Part shown: positions 20,301-27,507 of the stretch, one piece after another | Layout of the letters: each line of letters starts with the position of its first letter | How positions within the stretch are numbered: the stretch's first letter is position 1 | Source of the DNA: Porogramme epimiltina | Lineage: Eukaryota; Basidiomycota; Agaricomycetes; Polyporales; Polyporaceae | Assembly (NCBI GenBank): GCA_900155495.1 | Contig: FTLJ01000899.1 | Coordinates: 1 to 27,507, forward strand | Direction of reading: 5' to 3' | DNA: 27,507 bases | Made by a program: the position numbers and the translations under genes | Notes under the pieces: model-generated | The model's database searches: none | What the model saw: the letters and a program-made list of their open reading frames with translations, nothing else | What the model was told of the DNA's origin: nothing

Positions 20301-21850
20301 GAGCAATCCTGTCACTGCCTGCGACGAAGCTACACGTACCTATTGGGTATCTGGGCGGCGGTGGAAGCAATGAAAAGCAGCCACGTCTTCGGCTCTACAA
20401 GAACGTGTTGGATCTATCGTTCACAGTCGTAAGCGTATATTCAATGGGACAGAATGCTGAGGGGCGCAATACGCGCCATCGGCAAAATCCACGCGTCGAT
20501 CTTCCTCGCGATCCTACCGACCCCGCAACGAAACCTTGTTTAGCCTCCATACCCCTGTTTCGGGGAGCGGGTGTGGGCGTATATGTATGTACGCCCACAC
20601 AACCACTCACCTGCGACTCTCCTCGCGCGTCACACGAAGCCCCGCCCGCTTCGCGAGCGCGAACTCGTGCAAACCCACATTCCCCGCAGCGTCGCTCGCT
20701 TGGAGTCCGAACGAGCGCCTTCTCCGTATAGCTAGCAAACGTGTCGTCCTCCTTCTTCCTTCTTGGACTTGCTGAGAGACGTATCGTCTCCATAGGACGC
20801 TATTGTCGAGTTAGCGTAGGTTCAGCTAGTTGCGGTCGCACAACGGTGGAGCGCCCGAGGCAGATCGCCAGGAAGCTAGAAGTCTCTCCATCAGCGCGAG
20901 ATCGGAGCCTTAGTACGCCTGCACATCCGCGAGCTCGCGCCTCGGCCGTAGAATGACGCGGGGAAGGAGGCCATGCAGGGTCAGGGCTTCTATCAGGCAC
21001 CCACGGCGCGCGGGAGCCCGCGACATCCAGAACCGCGATTACGCCTTATCTTGGAGTGGAAAGGGGGCGAGTGACTGGCCCGTGCCGGAAGAGCTGGGGA
21101 CACTTATCGCGTCATGCGCTCTGGGATGGCGAGTGCAGTGGTGCTTCTTGCACTTGGCATGGGGGTGGTGTACGTGCTGGCTGCTGTGAGGAGATTTTGA
21201 GATTCCAGAAACTACTTCAAGCGGTATCGATACTCACCTTATCGCAGGCGTTCTGACTTGCAGATCTCTAGAGCGTGTGCACCTGAGATTTCGAGACGGT
21301 TTGAGGAGCGATGCTTGAGGTGCATACCAGCGACAAGCGGGGTCGCGGAGACGTCAGGAAAGCATCCATCCAGCAACTAACGACTAACAAACGAACGAAG
21401 CAACTAAGTAAACAACTAGCTAATGTCTATCCACGTGTGTATATGTATGCGTGTATGCGCGTGTGTACGTATATCCAACGCCACGTACAAGTCACTCACG
21501 CGAGCGACGCGCACTGTAAAAGGTATTATGCAAGTAGAACGTTAGAATGTGAGAAGCACCCCCTCCCGCGCGCGCCGAGCGCACCCGCCCAGTCGACGCT
21601 CTTTTCGACGACGACCGCGTCCGCCTTCCCGCTCTTCACCGAGCAGCTTTCTGAACTCTTGAACGAGTCGGGCGCGTGGCACTTGAGCGACGGCCTCGGT
21701 GTGTCGCTCTTCGCGGTGCCCGTTCCGTTCCCTTTTCCTACAACCTCTTCCTCCGAAACCACGCTGTCCTTCTCCTTTCCTTCGCCCTTCTCGGCCACGG
21801 CACCATCGCCGTAGGGCGAATTTCAGCGGGCACGCTTCATTGCATGGGCG
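20300..21850 (-). other. Unresolved region, possible spliced minus-strand gene or gene remnants
   Basis: Several fragments look protein-like on the minus strand, but no continuous model could be built. About 20606-20815 can be read as LQASDAAGNVGLHEFALAKR in one frame and as DDTFASYTEKALVRTPSER in another. It ends at a good donor (GTGAGT, near 20606). About 21526-21815 reads as a Lys/Glu/Ser-rich tail starting PYGDGAVAEKGEGKEKD, and a hydrophobic piece GIPILYVAILFDIET lies near 21840-21905. SYGDDTSLSKSKKEE near 20760-20800 resembles the PYGDG tail, so two copies of one C-terminus are possible. No family is recognised; decay or missed exons are equally possible. Confidence 0.25.
21426..21486. 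repeat. Degenerate TG/TATG microsatellite
   Basis: The tract is built of GTGTATATGTATGCGTG-type alternation of purines and pyrimidines. No coding sense is apparent. Confidence 0.6.
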
Positions 21851-22227
21851 TGGAGGCGTCTGTCTCGATGTCGAAAAGAATCGCCACATACAGTATCGGG
21901 ATACCACGGCCGTACGCTAAGAACGGCGCCTGCGGAGCGCAACAGGCGAGACGTTGTATGGCATTTGCCACGGCAGAGGGCGGCTAGGGACGTCTAGGAT
22001 ATGTAGATAGTAGAGTAAGAGGCGCACGAGCACAAAGAGAAAGAGTGGTCATAGCGCGGCGAGGGGATTGTGACTATCGCCACTAGAGAGAGTCTGAGCG
22101 CTGCCCTGCCGATATAGATGCATGTAGAAGAAGGGGTCGATGAAGCCCGGACACAGGCCGAACCTGCACGAAGCATCAGAGCACACACACACAAGAAAAG
22201 GGAAAGGGGGACGTACTTCGTGAGTCT

Positions 22228-22655
22228 GTCGATGGGTATACGCCGCCGCGCTTTGCCCGTGACCTCACCCAGAACGTCTCCATCGCTCTGGTACTCCTCG
22301 CCCTCTTCTTCTTCCTAGATGACTTCGTCCGCCCAGTTCGTCATGATCTCCCATCGCTTCAGGGTCTAGCCAGTCTACCGATGCGCGCGCCGTTTCATAG
22401 AATGCCGAGGTCCCAGGCAATGACGAGGCCATCGCGCCCGCCGACGTAGAGCATATCCTCAGGCGCGCCACGGCCGACGAGTTGCGTCGACGTATCCAGA
22501 GCAAGGCATGAAACACCTAGCCGATATCGGGGTGCTGGGCCCATTTCGGTGTAGGGGAGGGGAGGGAAGCTAAAGCTTGGGATGGAATGAGGAGAGGGCC
22601 CGCGGTCGGGGACGATGAGCGCGACCTTTGCTCGACGCGTATCTCCGACAGGCAC
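22228..22655 (-). pseudogene. Truncated copy of WDR48 exon 1
   Basis: On the minus strand it carries [38 protein letters not shown] and then, after frame breaks, remnants of the [12 protein letters not shown] and [13 protein letters not shown] parts of WDR48 exon 1. The segment with the WDR48 start ([11 protein letters not shown] and about 30 residues after it) is deleted. The frame runs into a stop right after DLG, and two further indels are present. Similarity stops at about 22228, equivalent to about 13684 in the parent, inside exon 1. It has no exons 2-10. It is the left part of the duplicated block. Confidence 0.85.
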
Positions 22656-22719
22656 CGCGCTCAGGCACTGGGAGTTGCATATTTGCCTTCGATGAGTTTA
22701 CATAACGGCATTCCCTGAA

Positions 22720-22791
22720 TTCGATATGGTGTAGTGGCTAACATTATCGCCTCTCACGCGATAGCCCGGGGTTCGATTCCCCGTGTCGGAA
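22720..22791 (+). tRNA. tRNA-Glu (anticodon CTC), second copy
   Basis: Identical to the tRNA at 14333 except at position 2, where C is T. This changes the C2-G71 pair of the acceptor stem to a U-G wobble. Anticodon CTC, A box and B box are unchanged. The downstream T-runs are weaker: four T at 22796-22799 and four at 22801-22804, against eight in the first copy. It lies in the duplicated block between the WDR48 fragment and the second secreted-protein gene. Possibly functional, with less efficient termination. Confidence 0.9.
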
Positions 22792-23190
22792 GCTCTTTTA
22801 TTTTGTTCCCGTATTCGACTACTTCCTCGCCTTTCACGCGTCAGGTAATGTACGCTAGAACTTCGCCTATTTTCGCTTATACGATGATTTAAAACGCACT
22901 TATTGAGGTTGGCTAGCACGACCAATCCCCTGTTTGGCTAGTTCTGACATGTGATTCCGCGCTGCCAGTCGGGGAAGTTCACAGAGCAGACGTTGAATCT
23001 TGTTTTATGGTGTTTTTATCTCAAACATTACGGGCAGTAGGTACACATGTTTTCGAGCACAAAATGTCTCTCAAATTGATGTTATGTTACCATACTACCC
23101 CCATCCCGCGCAGACCAACATACAAGGTGCCAAGTCCGTGAGACAACAGACCTATACTACCGTTGGCTCCATTTGGCACTCATGGTTCAT

Positions 23191-23619
23191 TTAAGCCGGG
23201 CCGCAAAACTGGTAGATTTTGAGTGTCATGCACTAGAATTGTAGATCTGGGAACTTACACCAGCAGTCACTCCAAGGGTGCCGGTGACGGTGGTGCACTT
23301 GGGTAAGGCGTCGTCGTTGCAAGGATCACAATCGGTGTTGGTAGAGCAGAACATCGCACAGCCATTGGGGAGAAATATCTACGAGATGGGGAGCTCAGCA
23401 GATGTTCATCATATATACAACATTGAAGTAGCAACACGTCCTCCGGAGAATAAGGGGGACAACGCGAGGCGGAAAGTAAACCCGAGTTGCAGGTCCCACC
23501 AAGACCGTACGCTGGATGGCACTCTGACGAGCATAGAGAATCGCAGGAGTCGCACAAACAACGCCAATATGAGCGACAAGAAGGGATGGATTGACCATGG
23601 TAGTGATTGTGAGCCGCAT
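23191..23619 (-). CDS. SSP2: diverged copy of the small secreted protein, possibly frameshifted
   Basis: The start MRLTITTMVNPSLLVAHIGV with CATP...ARQS matches SSP1 MQLTIATVV...IGVVAATP...ARQS. The last exons also match: FCSTNTDCDPCNDDALPKCT (23259-23378), then a micro-exon reading FCGPA before TAA (23191-23208), across a 50-nt intron. Between them the signal-peptide frame runs into RTVLVGPATRVYFPP, whereas the cysteine-type sequence YGLGGTCNSGLLSAS is open in another frame. So an indel near the AGCGTACGG at about 23509 is likely. A continuous spliced product is still formally possible with a 40-nt intron. The TATA box is at the same spacing as in SSP1. It diverges from the double-BTB gene across 293 bases. 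Confidence 0.5.
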
Positions 23620-23751
23620 CCTGCAAGGAAGCAAGGATTGCGATGTGGGGGCGTTATGCCAAGGTCGGAAAACAGTTGTGTTGCGTTTACCTGTGACGGA
23701 CGTTGCAAACGCTGGGAGGCACTTGCTGCTTCTCCCAATGATCTTCACTCC

Positions 23752-23760
23752 CTTTATATA
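23752..23760 (-). promoter_or_regulatory. TATA box of SSP2
   Basis: The minus strand reads GTATATAAAGG, with the TATA element 133-141 bases upstream of the SSP2 ATG. The spacing equals that of SSP1 (140). Confidence 0.55.
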
Positions 23761-23912
23761 CTAAAGAGGGCATATTCATCACGTGCCAGCGCGCACACGG
23801 GCGTCTTTGCACAAACACAAAGGGCCTCGCTGCTCCTCTACCTGCTTGATAAGGTCGTCTCGTCGTAGATACCACATCGTTCTCTTTGACACTAGAGCCA
23901 CCTCTTGGAGAC

Positions 23913-26040
23913 ATGTCTGCCACCGCCGACCATGCGTCTGTGCAGAGTCCTACATCATCCGAAAGCAGCCCTCCAAGCCTCAACCTCCCCACTGCGACCC
24001 TCAGGCAGCACGAAGACTTCTGGTTTGACGACGGAAATATCGTACTTGTAGCGGAGCACACTGCGTTCAAAGTTTACCGAGGCCTTCTTGCCGCTCAATC
24101 GACTGTATTCTCCGACATGTTCCAAGTCGCTTGCCCGGAAGTGGGCGAAACCTTTCACGGTTGTCCCGTAGTTCCCCTATCCGACAGCCCACACGATCTG
24201 GCCCATTTCCTGGAGGCTATCATGCAGCTAAAGGAAAAACAGCAAGTGAACATCATTATCGATACGCTATACCCTCTGACTCTTTGTATTGAATGCAGTT
24301 TGTATGATAAAGAATGGCGCCGGCACTTGGATTTCGAGGACATCTTCGCAACAGTCCAGCTCGCCCACAAGTATGGCGTGAACGATATCGAGAAGCAGGG
24401 AATTGAGGCTCTTCAGGAATTTTATCCTAGCTACGCTTCCGCCTATTATCCGTCTAGGGAATCCTTCCTCCCCACAGAAGACGTGCATGCTATTGGCGCG
24501 ATTCACCTCGCACGATTAACCAACACCCCTTCTATAGTCCCCATGGCCATGTTGATATGTTGCAATATCGCTGAAACAGTCGTTTCAGGGTGGAAGCGGA
24601 AGGACGGGAGCGTGGTGCGCCTCAGTGATGCCGACCTCATACAGTGGATCGTCGGACGCGGAAAGCTCGCCGAGCGAGCTGTCGTAGAATATCTCAAACT
24701 CTTCGCTTGTCTCCCCAGTACAAGCTGTCAATCCACGGCAGATTGCAGGGAGCGAGTTATGGAAGTGATGGACTCTTTTAGCAGACCTGACATGGGTGGG
24801 GATAGGTGGCTCCTGTCGGATATTCTTTCGGCCACGAATGCCATCGCGGACAAGCTTGGGTCATGCCTGGCATGTCAAAACCATGTGCAAACATTTGGAG
24901 AAGGACGGCGGTGGCAACTGTGGAACGACCTCCCCTCAATATTCGATTGCCCGAGTACTACTCAAAGCCCATTAGGGGAGTATAACGGCACTCCGGAACA
25001 CGACGTCGTTGCTAGCAGTACGGTCGGGGAATCGCCACTCCTAGCCCACAAAGACTTCTGGTTCGATGACGGAAACGTTGTATTGGCAGCACAACGGACG
25101 GCATTCAAAGTGTACCGCGGCCTCCTTGCGACCCATTCCACCGTCTTCTCCCGCATGTTCCAAGCCTCTAGTCAAGATGAAAGCGAAACCCTGGACGGCT
25201 CTTCCGTGATCCGCCTCCCCGAATCCTCGCAAGACGTAACACATTTTCTCGAGGTTCTCATACCTCTAAAGAGCTCGAGGCAGTGAGTAAATGCGCTCCT
25301 CGACATGCACACCGTATTTTCTGACTCAATGTATTGAATCCAGTTTTCATCACAAAGAACGGCCACTATTGAGTTTTGAGCACGTTTTTGCAGCAGTACA
25401 AATCGCTCATAGCTACGGCATGGGTGATATTGCGCAACAAGGAGTGGACGCGCTCAAGGAGTACTACTCGGGATATTGCTCCGGCTACGAACGGCCCAGC
25501 TTCAAGCGTCACTTTGCTGATTTGGCAGAAGTACACGCCATTGGTGCCATTTATCTCGCGCGACTCACTAACAATCCATCTATAATCCCTGTGGCCATGT
25601 TGATATGCTGCGGCATCGATCTGATGACCGTTCTCACCGGGTGGATACGTGAAGATGGAAGCATAGTACGCCTCAGCAATGACGACATTATACGATTTCT
25701 CGTCGGGCGCGACACACTTGCAGAGCGCGCCGCCTCGGAGTCTGTCAAGATTCTGGCCTGTGGCCCCCACCCAGATTGTTGGCAGGTTACCACGTGCAAG
25801 GAGAAGGTGGCGAACGCCGACTCATCTTTCAGTAGCTCCTTCAACGCGAGCGTTCAGGGACGCCAGATCGTGAGCAGCATCAACGCAGCTACGGATATCA
25901 TCGTCAGGAAGCTCGACCCATGCACGAGGTGCCAAGACTATGTGAGAGCATTCGGGGGAAGAAGACGGAGAGAGGTGTGGAATGACCTTCCCGGAATATT
26001 CGACGTAGAGGTCAACGGATGGTCAGTCTTTCCATCCTGA
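23913..26040 (+). CDS. Double BTB/POZ-domain protein (fusion of two tandem copies)
   Basis: Exons 23913-24241, 24299-25282 and 25344-26040 give 669 residues. Two homologous halves each start with a BTB domain: DFWFDDGNIVLVAEHTAFKV (about residue 35) and DFWFDDGNVVLAAQRTAFKV (about 362). Each then has FEDIFATVQLAHKYG or FEHVFAAVQIAHSYG and ends WNDLPSIFD or WNDLPGIFD. These proteins usually have one such unit of about 330 residues, so the first copy has lost its stop and reads into the second. Both halves keep the intron inside the BTB domain at the same place and phase. The second (25283-25343) is GT-AG; the first (24242-24298, 57 nt) fits only as GC-AG (GCAAGT). If retained it stays in frame and adds 19 residues. 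BTB domains mediate dimerisation and often Cullin-3 recruitment; no partner is evident here. Confidence 0.82.
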
Positions 26041-26675
26041 GTTCTATGTATGTGGGTGAAGACTCGAGGTAAGGACTGCTTCTCTCGTGTCGCGTTTTCA
26101 TGAACTCATACATTACATAGTATGGGTTCCGTCCGAAATACAGTTCTTCTATCTCCCTCTGACCTTTTTGTCTATCCCGTACACTGTAACTTCAGAAAAC
26201 TGACCAATCAGCAGTATCTGTATACTCAAAAAGATTCTCTCCCCCAAAGCACCTAGATCTATGAGTGCCCAGCTTGTACACCTGCCGGTATACCATTTGC
26301 TTTCATCCTGCTCAAAACCATCCAGCCGAAGAGGTCTCCCCGGTCTTTAAGTAGCCCTACTCCGCGACGTGCGTCCGCAGCGCGCTCATTTGTAGGCCGG
26401 TGACCCCCCAGTGGCACACACGGTCACCGCACGGTGACTAAGTGCAAGTGTAGCCGGCGGCGGCACCGTCGTGTCGTGACCAAGGCCTGCCAGTGAGAGA
26501 TTGGTGTCCAGCAGTTGGGAGACAAAGCAGGAACAACTTGACAAACTAAGACAGTGGAGGGTCAAACACTGAGTGACCTCGAGTGCCGCCTGTGTCCAGA
26601 GGCGCTGGGACGCAGAGGACGGTAGTCACGTGCCAGAGCAATTACCGCAGCAGCTGCAGCGTAGGGCTCCTCAAG
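26041..26675. other. Region downstream of the BTB gene, no gene seen
   Basis: Only short open frames. GC rises from about 26340. Nothing recognisable as a repeat family, RNA gene or regulatory site was found. Confidence 0.4.
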
Positions 26676-26835
26676 AATACGATTATAATCCATTATAATC
26701 TGAGATTAAATCATATTACGGATTACTTACGAGGCTCTCCGTAATCTGGAGGTCACGCATTAGTAGTCATTACATTACAATAGGATACGATTATATTATA
26801 TTATAGTCCCTGTAAGTAATGGTAAGTAATAGACC
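26676..26835. repeat. TAAT/ATTA-rich tract with palindromes and a hairpin
   Basis: The tract contains the palindrome GATTATAATC followed by CATTATAATC, a hairpin ATTACGGA...TCCGTAAT with a 15-base loop, ATTACATTACAAT, ATTATATTATATTATAG, and a direct repeat GTAAGTAATGGTAAGTAAT. The composition differs sharply from both sides. It may be the end of a mobile element or a cluster of TAAT-core sites. No target-site duplication was identified. Confidence 0.5.
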
Positions 26836-27507
26836 TAGTCACATGATAGCATGGACACACCTAGGGAACATAGAAGAGCGTAGAAGAGCGCATAATGTGC
26901 CGTCTTGTTCCCCAAACGAGTGGTTAGCACCGTAGTAGTTAATTTTACGTCCATAGACTCGAGTTTATCAGTAGTCACCCCATGTCGAGCCTTTGGCGTG
27001 TAAGTAGTAAACATTAGGCGCCGTCTTAGTGGCTGAGCGGCTAAGTCAGACTAGCTTACGGATTGGGTTCCGAGCAGTCGCGCGTCCGCGAAAGGGGGCC
27101 TCTCGTATCGCGGCGACGGAGACGGCAGCGTCGGATCACCCGTGCTAGGGTTCCAGGGGCGAACCTCAAGCGGGCAGCGGAGGGGAGGCTACTTTGCGCT
27201 CTGCGAGCATCGACCTCGGTCCGCCGAGCCCGGGCAGGAGAAGAGACCCTTGCGTGTCGGCCCACACAAAGCCTACCTGCGTGCTGTATACCTGGTGAAT
27301 AAATGGGGTGGCAGGCCCTTGCTATGATCTTCTGGCATACTAGTATTGCCAGCCTGAGCCTGAGCAGGTAACAGCATTATAGCTCCTACTTCTCCAGACT
27401 GATAGGTCCTGCTCTTAGGGGGCACGTCTCAAGTGATGGTGCCCTCCCTCCGGGTAGAGCAGGGCTCCACGAAGCCCCAAAAACCCAATTCAAAGGTGTC
27501 TTTCTGT
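26836..27507. other. 3' end of window: no gene; weak tRNA-like A/B box pair
   Basis: No coding gene is supported; the open frames at 27056-27327 are Arg-rich and lack motifs. Within 27028-27075, TGGCTGAGCGG fits the Pol III A-box consensus (as in tRNA-Ser/Leu) and GGGTTCCGAGC about 30 bases later resembles a B box. No clean cloverleaf can be drawn, so a tRNA gene is not called; a tRNA-derived SINE head is possible. A short direct repeat TAGAAGAGCG occurs twice at 26871-26890. Confidence 0.3.

Noticed and set aside
19944..20315. Minus-strand 123-codon frame
   Set aside because: No signal peptide, domain or codon pattern; interrupted by splice-like sites without a matching exon chain.
1..27507. 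CRISPR arrays, bacterial operons, riboswitches
   Set aside because: No regularly spaced repeats, and gene structure with spliceosomal introns shows eukaryotic nuclear DNA.

Overview
The window looks like nuclear DNA of a basidiomycete fungus, most likely an Agaricomycete of the wood-decay type. The evidence is GC-rich genes broken by many 45-70 nt GT-AG introns, a DUF6534 seven-helix protein, fungal HNH proteins, a fungal BTB/POZ family with a conserved early intron, a small secreted cysteine-containing protein, and intron-less nuclear tRNA-Glu(CTC) genes. All gene models were built by hand from splice signals, reading-frame phase and recognition of protein families. No alignment or RNA evidence was available.

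Layout. Positions 1-1660 (minus) hold the 5' part of a DUF6534 membrane-protein gene with 15 visible exons. Positions 2668-9164 are an inverted, partly decayed cluster of small homeodomain (HD) genes: HD-C (minus), HD-A (minus), an HD-D relic (minus), an HNH_2-type nuclease-like gene (plus), HD-B (plus) and a truncated HD-C' relic (plus). HD-A and HD-B are paralogues with the same five-exon structure and shared promoter blocks. They point away from each other with the HNH gene between them. Positions 9317-14170 (minus) are a complete ten-exon WDR48/UAF1 homologue. After it come tRNA-Glu (14333), a small secreted protein gene SSP1 (minus, 14953-15381), and about 3 kb of lower-GC DNA without recognisable genes. 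A second, unrelated HNH protein gene lies at 18619-19613. Positions 19614-22200 are poorly resolved.

From about 22228 to 23619 the block [5' end of WDR48 - tRNA-Glu - secreted protein] occurs again in the same order and orientation, as a decayed segmental duplication. It is followed by a double-BTB gene (23913-26040), which reads as a fusion of two tandem BTB gene copies. The last 1.4 kb has no gene but contains a TAAT/ATTA-rich tract and a weak tRNA-like signal.

The most noteworthy feature is the HD cluster. It is a family of compact (262-308 aa) homeodomain proteins with a shared C-terminal helical motif. Two members have an enlarged loop before the recognition helix and one has lost the invariant Trp and Asn of that helix. 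The genes form two inverted arms around an HNH gene that itself seems to be losing function. It recalls the architecture of fungal HD mating-type loci, but the proteins are too short and the neighbours are wrong for the classic A locus, so a mating role is only a hypothesis.
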